DNA from: Mycobacterium colombiense CECT 3035
GTDB lineage: Bacteria; Actinomycetota; Actinomycetes; Mycobacteriales; Mycobacteriaceae
NCBI RefSeq assembly: GCF_002105755.1
Contig: NZ_CP020821.1
Span: 4,402,001-4,466,000, forward strand
Direction: 5' to 3'
DNA: 64,000 bases
The translations under genes and the position numbers were made by a program. Position 1 is the stretch's first letter. Every line of letters starts with the position of its first letter. Under the pieces are notes generated by a model, which was not told the origin of the DNA, made no database searches, and was given only the letters and a program-made list of their open reading frames with translations. Shown here one piece after another: positions 25,667 through 34,099 of the stretch.

Positions 25667-26791
25667 TCAGTGGCTACCGGCTGGGCCCTCCTCCCATTCT
25701 TCGATGTTGGTTTCACCGAGCCAATGTTGATGGGCATGCGTAGGCGGGACCACTTGCGGTCCGAAAGAAGGCCCGCCGCCGATCATCGGTCCCTCGCTGA
25801 GCTTGGGCGCTGGCGGCTTAGGCGCAGGAGTTGGGGGTTGTGGGACGACGGGTGGGGTGCCGACTGTGCCCGAGCGCGGTGGTGCTGCAGCTTGCGTATG
25901 GGTTGGAAGGCCGTTGATCCCGACGTTCCCCCACCTACTGTTAGGCGCGTTATGCGGGTTGTAGTCCCAGTGCGGGTAGTGATAACGATCCTGGCCAGGG
26001 TCGTATCGCCACTCGCCGCCGTTCTTGTCCCACAAGCTCTGGCCGCCCTTGGCCTCGATACTCGGCTTACTAGCTGGCCCGACGGTTACCGGGCCGTCCA
26101 CAGGCGGGCGAAGGCCTTCGGGTGGCAAGCCCGGGCCTACGGGCTTCCCTTGTGGGTATGGCGGCGGCGGTGGTTGCCATGGCTGGGGGGCTGGATCGTC
26201 TTTGAAGGTGTGATTGTCGACGGTGTGGACGTGGCTGTCCTTCGGAGGCCTGTCGAGGGCCGGGCGTTGCGGGAAATTGTCGCCGATACCGGCCACCGCG
26301 GCGGTGATCTTGCTGGCGACCTGCTGGTCCAGGGCAACCAGTTGGGCGGCGCGCCAGCGGATGTCGCCGGCGAGGGCTTGCGCTTGTGCCTGGCGAGCGG
26401 CCCGTTGTGCTGTCGATCCGCCGCTCATGCGATCGGTGACCGAAAGGTCTTCGCCCACTTGATATCCGGCTGCCTGGGCATCTTGTATGGCGTAGCGGAC
26501 TCGGGAGCGGGCTGCATATAAATCCGAGGCCCCGTTGCGCGCGACACGGGCGGCCGCCTGCAGCTGGTCGGCTGCTGAGCTGGTGGTTTCCATGTCAGCG
26601 TGCGTCGCGACGCGAAGCGCCGCGGCGCCGTCGCCTCGCCAATCGACGGACGCTGCGTCGCGCCACACCTGGTGAGAAAGCGCATAGCTGCGCTCGGCCA
26701 CGGTCTCCCAATGGGTGGCCGCTTCCGTGAGATGGTCTGTGGGCCAGGTCAACAGCGCCGACGCGCCAGGAACCCCTGCGACCGCGGCCAT
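25667..26791 (-). CDS. Type VII secretion effector-like protein with toxin-like C-terminus
   Basis: A 374-aa protein. Residues 1-170 are helical and WXG100-like, with Trp-Arg-Gly at 51-53 in the expected turn. Residues 200-245 are a Pro/Gly-rich linker. Residues 248-297 hold a Trp/His/Asp/Tyr-rich segment with GEWRYDPGQD and HWDYNPH, a pattern I associate with polymorphic-toxin cargo domains. Another Pro-rich stretch and a short His/Glu-containing tail follow. ATG 26791 lies two bases after the stop of the upstream small gene, so the two are translationally coupled. Overall layout is N-terminal secretion domain, linker and C-terminal cargo. Enzymatic activity cannot be assigned. It lies within the repeat-bounded islet. 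Confidence 0.8.
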   Translation of the reverse strand: MAAVAGVPGASALLTWPTDHLTEAATHWETVAERSYALSHQVWRDAASVDWRGDGAAALRVATHADMETTSSAADQLQAAARVARNGASDLYAARSRVRYAIQDAQAAGYQVGEDLSVTDRMSGGSTAQRAARQAQAQALAGDIRWRAAQLVALDQQVASKITAAVAGIGDNFPQRPALDRPPKDSHVHTVDNHTFKDDPAPQPWQPPPPPYPQGKPVGPGLPPEGLRPPVDGPVTVGPASKPSIEAKGGQSLWDKNGGEWRYDPGQDRYHYPHWDYNPHNAPNSRWGNVGINGLPTHTQAAAPPRSGTVGTPPVVPQPPTPAPKPPAPKLSEGPMIGGGPSFGPQVVPPTHAHQHWLGETNIEEWEEGPAGSH

Positions 26792-26793
26792 CG

Positions 26794-27129
26794 CTACACG
26801 CTAGTCACGGGCTGCGCCACAGAGGCCAGCTGATGAGCCGATCGGGTCTCGTTGGCAAGGTAACGGATGTCTGCTTCAGACACGTGGGTAGCGGTAGAGC
26901 CTACCCGCGCGGCCAACGTCGCGGTGAAGGCCGTGACTTCGGCGTGGGCGGCGTTGACTGCCGTCGCGCTGGGCTGCCACGAAAAGCCGAGATTGGTCGG
27001 CGAAACTGTTGCGTTTAAATCGTCAGCAGAGGTGGCCCAGCGGGTGGCCATCGCGTGCACACCCACGGTATTCACCCGCAACGTCTCTTGCACAAGCGAA
27101 GTGTAGGCAACTGTGTCGGTGCGAGCCAT
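26794..27129 (-). CDS. EspC/Esx-like small type VII secretion partner (111 aa)
   Basis: A 111-aa helical protein. Two long helices are separated by a turn with Trp-Gln-Pro-Ser at 51-54, in the place of the WXG turn. The C-terminal helix has Tyr90-x-x-x-Glu94, which matches the YxxxD/E type VII export signal. ATG 27129. It is followed after two bases by the effector-like gene. Esx/EspC-type proteins usually form heterodimers with or chaperone their partner, so this is probably the co-secreted partner (inference). The promoter must lie in 27130-27260, where I can see no clear -10. Confidence 0.75.
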   Translation of the reverse strand: MARTDTVAYTSLVQETLRVNTVGVHAMATRWATSADDLNATVSPTNLGFSWQPSATAVNAAHAEVTAFTATLAARVGSTATHVSEADIRYLANETRSAHQLASVAQPVTSV

Positions 27130-27260
27130 TCACCGCGACCGCTCCGGCTTTGCCGCCTCGAAGCGCGGCGCGCCGGAAACTTTCCCGTCACTAAGCAGTG
27201 CAAGCTCAACTACTCAGTTGGTTGTGGCGGCTTCCGCACGGCCCGCCGCTACTGCGGCCG

Positions 27261-27320
27261 GCCGAGGCGGCGCAGGCCGTCGATGCCGAGGCGGACGCGA
27301 TCGCGCCCTAGGAGGTGCGG
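27261..27320. repeat. Right copy of the 60-bp perfect direct repeat flanking the islet
   Basis: Identical over 60 bp to 25065-25124. On the minus strand it supplies the Arg-Thr-Ser codons and stop of the YbjN-like gene. On the plus strand it keeps the acyltransferase C-terminal codons as an untranslated relic, because the rest of that gene is 2.2 kb away. Confidence 0.97.
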
Positions 27321-27784
27321 TCCATCCACTCTTCGAGCGCGTCCGCGGACGGCAGGCTGACGGCCTGCTCGATCTTGGTGAACAGGTCGCGGCCGTACTC
27401 GACGGCCGATTTGATCAGGCTGCCCAGCGCCTCGAGGTGGATGCCGTCGCTGAGCAGGTAGGCGTTCTCACCCACCACGCTGACGTGGCTTGGTCGGGCG
27501 GTATCGCGCACGAAGGCCTTGGGCCAATGGGTGTCGCGGTTCCAGTCGTTCACCAGTTCCATCAGGCGTGGGCGTTCGGCTGCCGGGTAGTAGCCGGCCG
27601 GGCTGATCGAGATCTCCAGCAGGTCGCGCCGTACGCCGTCGATCCGCACGGTGATGTGCAGCCTGCCGCGCTCGTAGTTGGACAGCAGCAGGAATTCCTC
27701 GCCGTCGTCGCTGCGGAAGAACCGCAGCCGCCGCGACTGCAGGCAACGTTCGATCAGTTCGGTAGTCAACGGCTCGATCTGCAT
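27308..27784 (-). CDS. YbjN-like domain protein
   Basis: A 158-aa protein starting at ATG 27784. It has the small alpha/beta pattern of the YbjN/sensory-transduction-like family: IEPLTTELIERCLQSRRLRF, FLLLSNYERGRLHI, ISISPAGYYPAAERPRLMEL, VNDWNRDTHWPKAFVRD and a final helix with SLIKSAVEYGRDLF. Such proteins are small chaperone- or sensor-like folds; the role is unknown. Its stop is inside the right repeat copy. It is read in the same direction as the acyl-CoA ligase and php genes upstream (58-bp gap), so probably in their operon. Confidence 0.75.
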   Translation of the reverse strand: MQIEPLTTELIERCLQSRRLRFFRSDDGEEFLLLSNYERGRLHITVRIDGVRRDLLEISISPAGYYPAAERPRLMELVNDWNRDTHWPKAFVRDTARPSHVSVVGENAYLLSDGIHLEALGSLIKSAVEYGRDLFTKIEQAVSLPSADALEEWMDRTS

Positions 27785-27842
27785 GACGCTGACGATGGGG
27801 CCGCGCCCTTGGAGGATCCTTGGCGTCTGCGATGCCCGCGGA

Positions 27843-29315
27843 TCAGCCGGCTTCCGCGGCCGCCAGGCGCTCCAGGATCTGTTCACGCACCGCCGAGCGG
27901 CGGGCCTTGCCGGCGTCGTCGCGCAGCGGGGTGTCGACGAACTCGACGGTGTGCGGCACCTTGTACCCCGCCACGTGGTCACGCAGGAAAGCTTGCACAC
28001 CAACGCAATCCAGCTCCGAGCCGTCGATCGGATGCACGAGCGCGTACGGCACCTGGCCGAGATCTTCGTGGGGCACGCCGACGACCAGACAGGACAACAC
28101 GTCCGGGTGCGCCGAGAGCGCGTTCTCGATTTCGGCGGGGTAGACGTTGCGGCCGCCGACGGTGAACATGTCGACCCGCCGGTCCGAGAGGTACAGGAAC
28201 CCGTCGGCGTCGAAATAGCCGAGGTCGCCCAGCGAGTCCCAGCCGTCGCGGCTTTTCGCCGTGGCGCCGACGTAGCGGTAGGTGGGCGCGGTGTCCGGGC
28301 CGGGCCGCATGTAGATCTCGCCGACCACGCCGGGCGCGCAGGGGCTGCCGTCGTCGTCGAGCACCTTCATCTCCCCGGCGACCACCACACCGACCGACCC
28401 ACGGTGCGTCAGCCACTGGTCGCCGGAGATGAACGTCAGCGCCTGTAATTCGGTGCCGCCGTAGAGCTCCCAGACTTTCTCCGCGCCCAGCAGGTCGATC
28501 CACGCCTGCTTGATGGCCGGCGGGCAGGGCGCGCCCATGTGCCAGAGCCGCCGGATGGACGTCAGGTCGTAGGCGCCCGGGTTGGCCTGGTAGACCGGCA
28601 GCGTCCGCTGCATGATCGTGGGCACCGTGGTCAGGAAGCTGACGCGATGGTCGGTGATCAGCCGGAGAAACCGCTCGGGGTCGAACCGGCTCATCAGCAC
28701 CAGGTGATGGCGCATCAGTAACGCGATCGTCGCGGTGCTGAAGCCCGTGTTGTGCGACAGCGGAATCGGCACCAGGGTGGTATCGCCCTCCTGGGCGCCC
28801 AGCGGATAGCCGATCGCCGCGGGTATCCGGCTGTCGCCGCCGGATTCGATCAGCTTGGGCCGGCCGGTGCTGCCGCCCGAACCCATCGCCTTCCATACCG
28901 GCGACACCGCCTCCGGCAACGCGCCGTCAGACAGCCCCGGATCAGGCGTGAAACCCATTGGCACGCTGGGTATCCCGTGATGTTCACGCCCGACCAGCAG
29001 TGCGGGAGGCCGCAAGTCCACCAAGCCCTGCAGCTCCGCGTCGGGCAATCGCGCGGACAGCGGCTGCGGCACGGCGCCGAGTTTCCAGCACGCCACCGCG
29101 ACCTGGATCCACTCGATCGAGTTGGGCAGCGCAAAAGTCACGTAGTCGCCGACGCCCACGCCGCGTTCGGCGTAGGCGCGGGCCAGCCGGTTCGTCGAGC
29201 GGTCGAGCTGGGCGCGGGTCAGGGTAATGCCGTCGCAGGTGACCGCCGGCTCGTCGGGGGCGAGTTCGGCCAGCGCCGAAATCTGCGTGCCGATCGGCGG
29301 GATCGGCTCACTCAT
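27843..29315 (-). CDS. AMP-dependent acyl-CoA ligase
   Basis: A 490-aa ANL enzyme starting at ATG 29315; the frame is open further upstream, but that overlaps php. Motifs: MGSGGSTGRPKLIESGG (P-loop), ELYGGTELQAL (A5), WDSLGDLGYFDADGFLYLSDR (A7), VDMFTVGGRNVYPAEIENAL (hinge) and DDAGKARRSAV carrying the C-terminal Lys. It would activate an unknown carboxylic acid as the CoA ester; the pattern is like bile-acid/cyclohexane-carboxylate CoA ligases. It overlaps the php stop by 8 bp, which implies coupled translation and a shared pathway. Confidence 0.88.
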   Translation of the reverse strand: MSEPIPPIGTQISALAELAPDEPAVTCDGITLTRAQLDRSTNRLARAYAERGVGVGDYVTFALPNSIEWIQVAVACWKLGAVPQPLSARLPDAELQGLVDLRPPALLVGREHHGIPSVPMGFTPDPGLSDGALPEAVSPVWKAMGSGGSTGRPKLIESGGDSRIPAAIGYPLGAQEGDTTLVPIPLSHNTGFSTATIALLMRHHLVLMSRFDPERFLRLITDHRVSFLTTVPTIMQRTLPVYQANPGAYDLTSIRRLWHMGAPCPPAIKQAWIDLLGAEKVWELYGGTELQALTFISGDQWLTHRGSVGVVVAGEMKVLDDDGSPCAPGVVGEIYMRPGPDTAPTYRYVGATAKSRDGWDSLGDLGYFDADGFLYLSDRRVDMFTVGGRNVYPAEIENALSAHPDVLSCLVVGVPHEDLGQVPYALVHPIDGSELDCVGVQAFLRDHVAGYKVPHTVEFVDTPLRDDAGKARRSAVREQILERLAAAEAG

Positions 29316-30288
29316 ACGCGCCCTGCCGCTCGAAGATGCGGCGCGGGTTGTCCACCAGCATGGTGTGCAACTGTTCGTCGGTGACGCCGCGCTCCTTGAG
29401 CGCGGGGATGACGTCGTTGTGGATGTGCAGGTAGTGCCAGTTCGGCAGCATCTGCGACCCCAGCTCCTCGGGAATCGCGTCGAAGTAACAGTTGGCATCG
29501 TGCGAGAGCACCATCTTGTCGGCGTGACCGCGCTCGCACATCTGCACCACCGTGTTCACCCGATCCTCGAAGGGCAGGAACGCGTCGATGCCGAAGCGGT
29601 CCATCCCGAGGTAGGAGCCGGCGGCGATGAGCTCTTCAAGGTAGCCGATGTCGGTGCTGTCACCGGAGTGCCCGATGACCACCCGGCTCAGGTCCACGCC
29701 CTCCTCTTCGAAGATGCGCTGCTGCTCGAGCCCGCGCCGCAACCCGGCGTGGGTGTGCGTCGAGATCGGCACCCCGGTGCGCTTGTGCGCCTGGGCGACC
29801 GCGCGCAGCACCCGCTCGACGCCCGGTGTGACGCCGGGTTCGTCGGTGGCGCATTTGAGGATGCCGGCCTTGATGCCGGTGTCGGCGATGCCCTGCTCGA
29901 TGTCGCGCACGAACATGTCGGTCATGATCTCCGGGCCGCCCGCCAGTGCGCCGGGGCCGAGGTAGTGAAAGTACATCGGTACGTCGTTGTAGGTGTAAAG
30001 GCCAGTTGCCACAACGATATTCAGTTCGGTCTGGGCCGCGACCCGGGCGATCCGCGGGATGTAGCGGCCCAGGCCGATCACGGTGAGGTCGACGATGGTG
30101 TCGACCCCGCGGGCCTTGAGTTCGTTGAGCCGGTTGACGGCGTCGGCGACGCGCTTGTCCTCGTCGCCCCACGCTTCGGGATAGTTCTCGGCGATCTCGG
30201 TGGTCATGATGAATACGTGCTCATGCATGAGCGTGACGCCGAGATCGGCGGTATCGATGGACCCGCGAGCGGTATTGAGTTCTGACAC
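29308..30288 (-). CDS. php: Phosphotriesterase-like lactonase (Php)
   Basis: A 326-aa member of the phosphotriesterase-like lactonase family, a (beta/alpha)8 binuclear metalloenzyme. All metal ligands are present: H22 and H24 (MHEHVF), K145 (GILKCATDE, the carboxylated Lys), H178 or H180 (ISTHTHAG), H207 (VIGHSGD) and D264 (LSHDANC). The M. tuberculosis and M. avium homologues hydrolyse acyl-homoserine lactones and related lactones with weak phosphotriesterase activity. Start GTG 30288. It is divergent from fadE4 and overlaps the acyl-CoA ligase start. A lactone-opening then CoA-activation sequence is an attractive inference for the pair. Confidence 0.94.
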   Translation of the reverse strand: MSELNTARGSIDTADLGVTLMHEHVFIMTTEIAENYPEAWGDEDKRVADAVNRLNELKARGVDTIVDLTVIGLGRYIPRIARVAAQTELNIVVATGLYTYNDVPMYFHYLGPGALAGGPEIMTDMFVRDIEQGIADTGIKAGILKCATDEPGVTPGVERVLRAVAQAHKRTGVPISTHTHAGLRRGLEQQRIFEEEGVDLSRVVIGHSGDSTDIGYLEELIAAGSYLGMDRFGIDAFLPFEDRVNTVVQMCERGHADKMVLSHDANCYFDAIPEELGSQMLPNWHYLHIHNDVIPALKERGVTDEQLHTMLVDNPRRIFERQGAYE

Positions 30289-30412
30289 GCCACTGATGCT
30301 AAGGCGACGGGCACCCGACCAACAGGGTCGTTTTGTTCCGGTCGCCCCGACGGCCGCGGGATTGCAGTACCGTCACCCTCGTCTTGGTCGAGAACCCGCT
30401 GGGAGTCACGTC

Positions 30413-32110
30413 ATGTTGCTCAATCCCAACCACCTGCAACGCCAGTACCCGGACCGCCGCTCGGCGGAGATCATGGCCGCGACGGTGGACTTCTTCGAGT
30501 CGCGGGGCAAGGCCCGGCTGAAGGCCGACGACCACGAACGAGTGTGGTACTCGGAGTTTTTGGACCACGTCGGCCGGGAGCGCATCTTCGCCTCGTTGCT
30601 GACCCCGAGCGGCTACGGGGCAGACGACTGCCGCTGGGACACCTACCGGATCAGTGCGTTCGCCGAGATCGTCGGCTTCTACGGGCTGAACTACTGGTAC
30701 CCCTTCCAGGTCACCGCCCTGGGCCTGGGTCCGATCTGGATGAGCGCCAACGAGGACGCCAAGCGCAAGGCCGCCGCGCTGCTCGAGGCCGGCGAGGTGT
30801 TCGCCTTCGGCCTGTCGGAGCAGACGCACGGCGCGGACGTCTACCAGACCGACATGAACCTGACGCCGGCGCACCAGGGCTGGGTGGCCAATGGCGAGAA
30901 GTACTACATCGGCAACGCCAACGTGGCCCGGATGGTCTCGACCTTCGGCAAGTTCGACGGCACCGACGAGTACGTCTTCTTCGCCGCCGACTCGCAGCAC
31001 GAGCGCTACGAGCTGATCAAGAACGTGGTGAACTCGCAGAACTTCGTCGCCAACTACGCGTTGCGCGGCTACCCGGTCACCGAGGCCGACATCCTGCACC
31101 GCGGCCCGGAGGCCTTCCACGCCGCGCTCAACACCGTCAACGTGTGCAAGTACAACCTGGGCTGGGGTGCGGTCGGCATGTGTACCCACGCGATGTACGA
31201 GGCGGTCACCCACGCGTCCAACCGGATCCTGTACGGGACCGTCGTCACGGACTTCACCCACGTGCGTCGCCTGCTCACCGACGCCTACGCGCGGCTGGTC
31301 GGGATGCGGCTGGTCGCCACCCGGGCGTGCGACTACATGCGCAGCGCGTCGGCCTCCGACCGCCGCTACCTGCTCTACAGCCCGCTCACCAAGGCGAAGA
31401 TCACCAGCGAGGGCGAGCGCGTCATCACCGCGCTGTGGGACGTCATCGCCGCCAAGGGCGTGGAGAAGGACACCATCTTCGAGGCGATGACCCGCGAGAT
31501 CGGCCTGCTGCCAAGGCTGGAGGGCACCGTTCACATCAACATCGGGCTGTTGGGCAAGTTCATGCCGAACTTCCTGTTCGCCCCCAACAGCGCGCTGCCG
31601 TTGATTCCCCGCCGCGACGATGCGGCCGACGACACCTTTCTGTTCGCGCAGGGGCCCACCGGCGGCCTGGGCAAAGTGCGCTTCCACGACTGGCGGGCGC
31701 CGTTCGACAGCTTCGGGCACCTGCCCAACGTCGCGCTGCTGCGCTCGCAGATCGACGTGCTCGCGGACATGCTGGCCGCCGCCACCCCGGATGCCGCGCA
31801 GCAGAAGGACATCGACTTCGCCTTCGCCGTCGGGCAGTTGTTCGCGACCGTGCCCTACGCCCAGCTCATCCTCGAGGAGGCCGGGCTGTCGGGTGTCGAC
31901 GAGGGATTGATCGACGAGATCTTCGCCGTGCTGGTCCGTGACTTCAACGCCTACTCCGTGGAGCTGTCCGACAAGCCGGCGACGACGGACGAGCAGGCCC
32001 GCTTCGCGTTGCGGATGATCCGCCGGCCCGCGCACGATCCCGCGCGCTACGACCAGATTTGGAAGGACCACGTGCTGCCGCTCGGCGGCGCGTACCAGAT
32101 GCGACCCTGA
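30413..32110 (+). CDS. fadE4: Acyl-CoA dehydrogenase FadE4-like
   Basis: A 565-aa protein starting at ATG 30413 (MLLNPNHLQRQYPDRRS); the frame is open upstream into the divergent php gene but no ribosome site supports that. It is a long, divergent acyl-CoA dehydrogenase: FAFGLSEQTHGADVYQTDMNL replaces the usual signature, and NANVARMVSTFGKFDG follows. The C-terminal quarter lacks the classic EGT motif. Length and position fit M. tuberculosis fadE4 (Rv0231, 568 aa). The reaction is presumed dehydrogenation of an unusual acyl-CoA. Confidence 0.88.
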   Translation: MLLNPNHLQRQYPDRRSAEIMAATVDFFESRGKARLKADDHERVWYSEFLDHVGRERIFASLLTPSGYGADDCRWDTYRISAFAEIVGFYGLNYWYPFQVTALGLGPIWMSANEDAKRKAAALLEAGEVFAFGLSEQTHGADVYQTDMNLTPAHQGWVANGEKYYIGNANVARMVSTFGKFDGTDEYVFFAADSQHERYELIKNVVNSQNFVANYALRGYPVTEADILHRGPEAFHAALNTVNVCKYNLGWGAVGMCTHAMYEAVTHASNRILYGTVVTDFTHVRRLLTDAYARLVGMRLVATRACDYMRSASASDRRYLLYSPLTKAKITSEGERVITALWDVIAAKGVEKDTIFEAMTREIGLLPRLEGTVHINIGLLGKFMPNFLFAPNSALPLIPRRDDAADDTFLFAQGPTGGLGKVRFHDWRAPFDSFGHLPNVALLRSQIDVLADMLAAATPDAAQQKDIDFAFAVGQLFATVPYAQLILEEAGLSGVDEGLIDEIFAVLVRDFNAYSVELSDKPATTDEQARFALRMIRRPAHDPARYDQIWKDHVLPLGGAYQMRP

Positions 32111-32126
32111 GGCTGGGCCCACCCCG

Positions 32127-32182
32127 CGAACGTGACGCTGCAGTCACGCTGGGGCTCGAGTGTGACTGTGGCGTCACGTTCG
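32127..32182. repeat. Nested GTGAC/GTCAC palindromes between convergent genes
   Basis: CGAACGTGAC at 32127-32136 is an exact inverted match to GTCACGTTCG at 32173-32182. Inside lie GTCAC (32043+100, i.e. 32143-32147) and GTGAC (32162-32166). The words and spacing resemble the pair at 17111-17169. Both elements sit just after a stop codon between convergent genes, which suggests a dispersed bidirectional terminator or REP-like family. Confidence 0.55.
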
Positions 32183-32267
32183 ACACGAAGCGGGCGCTGC
32201 TACTCAGCGGCGGCGATTTTCACCTGCGATTCGGCCCGGATGAGCCCGCTGCCGACACCGTGCGCGA

Positions 32268-33215
32268 TCATGCGCGGGTTTGATACGCCTTCCAGCGATC
32301 GGGGTCGTCTTCGAGCGCGGCGCGGTCCCAGCCGGCATGCACCGCGGCCGCTTCGTAGGTGTCTTGGAGAAACCCCAGGAGCGTCCGGTCGGGGTCGGCC
32401 GACCGCCGCACCGCCTCGTAGGGCAACAGGTATTCACCGAGATCCTTGTCGTAACCCGCCTCCTCGGGACCGACGGGATGGTCGGCGAAGCCATCGGGTT
32501 CGGGATAGGCGTAGGCATAGAAGGCGCCTTCGTCGCCCCCACCGGGAAAGAATCCGCAGCTGCTCAGTTCTCGCGAGTAGCCCTCCACCATCACCCAGTC
32601 TCCGCAATTGGGTGCGCCGCCCGGGTGGCGGGGCGCACCGCGCCCGGAGAATCTGGTGCACGCGAGATCCATTGCCCCCCAGAAGAAATGGACGGGACTT
32701 ACCTTGCCCATGAACCGGGACCGAAACTGGCCGAGCACGCGGCTTGCCGCAATCAGCTGACGCCAGAACAGGTTTGCCGCATCGGGATCGTATGACGCGT
32801 GCTCGACGTCTTCGGCGAACGGCACGGCCGGGTCTACCTCGTTGGGGTGCGCTTGGATCCGCGTGGGGAAACCCAGCTCGTCGAGCGCCCGCATCGTCTG
32901 CGCGTAGAAGTCGGCCACCGACTTCGGTTCCAGGCGCACGCCGCGGGTCGCACCGGTGCTGCTGCGGATCATCAGCACGTGGTCGATGAAATCGAACTCG
33001 ATGTCGAAGATCGCCGTCCCGTACGGGATCGCCGATGTCGTCAAGCCGCGCGGGGTCACATACGAGGTGACCTGCCACCAGTGGTTGACCAACGGCGAAT
33101 GGGCCAGCCTGACCTTTCCGACAATCTGTGCCCACATGTGCAATGTCTGCCTCGTTGCGGTCCAGTCGTCTACCCGCAGGCTGGGCCACGCCATGCTGTC
33201 GTGGTGCGTCGTCAC
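32268..33215 (-). CDS. DUF5996 family protein
   Basis: A 315-aa soluble protein when started at GTG 33215, which has GGAG five bases upstream; GTG 33221 overlaps that site. Typical segments are WPSLRVDDWTATRQTLHMW, QIVGKVRLAHSPLVNHWWQ, HFFWGAMDLACTRFSGR and AFYAYAYPEPDGF, all Trp/His/aromatic-rich and characteristic of the DUF5996 family. Function is unknown; the conserved His and Trp residues suggest a ligand- or cofactor-binding pocket. It converges with fadE4 across a palindromic element and is divergent from the TetR-R2lox operon. Confidence 0.88.
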   Translation of the reverse strand: MTTHHDSMAWPSLRVDDWTATRQTLHMWAQIVGKVRLAHSPLVNHWWQVTSYVTPRGLTTSAIPYGTAIFDIEFDFIDHVLMIRSSTGATRGVRLEPKSVADFYAQTMRALDELGFPTRIQAHPNEVDPAVPFAEDVEHASYDPDAANLFWRQLIAASRVLGQFRSRFMGKVSPVHFFWGAMDLACTRFSGRGAPRHPGGAPNCGDWVMVEGYSRELSSCGFFPGGGDEGAFYAYAYPEPDGFADHPVGPEEAGYDKDLGEYLLPYEAVRRSADPDRTLLGFLQDTYEAAAVHAGWDRAALEDDPDRWKAYQTRA

Positions 33216-33371
33216 GATCACTCCTCGGCTCAGGTCGGCGTCCGGCTTTCACCGGGTCGGTATCACCGATAGTGCTCGCTTGCCAGGTTTCTCGCCCGGC
33301 ATTCCGGCTGCCCGCTCAGCACCGGCGGCGCAGGCCGATGCGCCCTTGACTGTGGCGTGGCTCACAGTAGG

Positions 33372-33386
33372 ATGACCAGTGGTCAT
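33372..33386. promoter_or_regulatory. Candidate TetR operator, 15-bp palindrome ATGACCA-G-TGGTCAT
   Basis: Perfect seven-base arms around one central base, 17 bp before the TetR start codon. It overlaps a TANNNT-like -10 (TAGGAT at 33369-33374), so binding would block transcription. TGACCANTGGTCA-type palindromes are common TetR-family operators in actinobacteria. Autoregulation of the TetR-R2lox operon is inferred. Confidence 0.7.
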
Positions 33387-33403
33387 TCACCGAAGGAGGG
33401 GCA

Positions 33404-34099
33404 TTGCCAACGGTCACCTGGGCACGTGTGGATCCCGCTCGTCGCGCCGCGATCATCGAGGCCGCGGAGTCGGAGTTCGGGGCCCATGGGTTCTCCCGCG
33501 GCAGCCTGAACGTCATCGCCCGGCGCGCCGGGGTCGCCAAGGGCAGCCTCTTTCAGTACTTCGCGGACAAGCGCGACCTGTACGCGTTCATCGCCGACAT
33601 CGGCAGCCAACGGGTGCGGGCCTACATGGAGGACCGCATCCGCGAGCTCGACCCCAGCCGGCCTTTCTTCGACTTCCTCACCGACTGGCTCGACGCGTGG
33701 GTGGCCTACTTCGCGGACCATCCGCACGAACGCGCGCTGCACGCCGCGGCGACCCTCGAAGTCGACACCGAGGCCCGCGTCAGCGTGCAGCACGTCATCC
33801 ACCGCCACTACCTGGAAGTGATGCGCCCGCTCGTGCGTGACGCGCACGTCCGCGGCGACCTGCGCGCCGATTCCGACACCGACGCGCTGTTGTCGTTGCT
33901 GCTGTTGATCTTTCCGCACCTGGCCCTGGCGCCCTACATGCGCGGCCTGGACCCGATCCTGGGGCTCGACGAGCCCACACCCGAACAGCCGGCGCTGGCC
34001 GTGCGCAGGCTCGTCGCGGTGCTGGCGGCCGCATTCTCGGCTGCGCCGAAAACCCCGCCAATCAGCTCAGCCCCCAAACGATCTGAGGAGGTCACATGA
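33404..34099 (+). CDS. TetR family transcriptional regulator (Rv0232 type)
   Basis: A 231-aa repressor. It starts with the unusual codon TTG at 33404, supported by AAGGAGG a few bases upstream; no ATG or GTG fits. The helix-turn-helix reads [18 protein letters not shown] then [23 protein letters not shown]. The ligand domain follows with [18 protein letters not shown]. Its stop overlaps the R2lox start (ATGA), so both are made together. Position and length match M. tuberculosis Rv0232. It probably binds the palindrome at 33372-33386 and controls R2lox and perhaps the divergent DUF5996 gene. Confidence 0.92.
   Translation: MPTVTWARVDPARRAAIIEAAESEFGAHGFSRGSLNVIARRAGVAKGSLFQYFADKRDLYAFIADIGSQRVRAYMEDRIRELDPSRPFFDFLTDWLDAWVAYFADHPHERALHAAATLEVDTEARVSVQHVIHRHYLEVMRPLVRDAHVRGDLRADSDTDALLSLLLLIFPHLALAPYMRGLDPILGLDEPTPEQPALAVRRLVAVLAAAFSAAPKTPPISSAPKRSEEVT

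Larger units (their letters stand above)
25065..27320. mobile_element. Candidate inserted islet with type VII secretion toxin/immunity-like genes
   Basis: Three minus-strand genes (26794-27129, 25667-26791, 25112-25528) lie between two perfect 60-bp direct repeats. With one repeat and the islet removed, the acyltransferase and the YbjN-like gene would be directly convergent, with overlapping 3' ends. That indicates insertion or duplication at this junction. No transposase, integrase or inverted terminal repeats are present. The genes look like an Esx/EspC-type partner, a fused effector and a putative immunity protein. Insertion is inferred from structure only. Confidence 0.6.

Noticed and set aside
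25065..27320. Insertion sequence or integrative element
   Set aside because: No transposase, integrase, inverted terminal repeats or short target duplication; 60 bp is too long for a usual target duplication. Kept as a candidate islet of unknown mechanism.
30299..32122. Long minus-strand open frame (607 codons) opposite fadE4
   Set aside because: Antisense to a well-supported gene, no motif, composition typical of a shadow frame.
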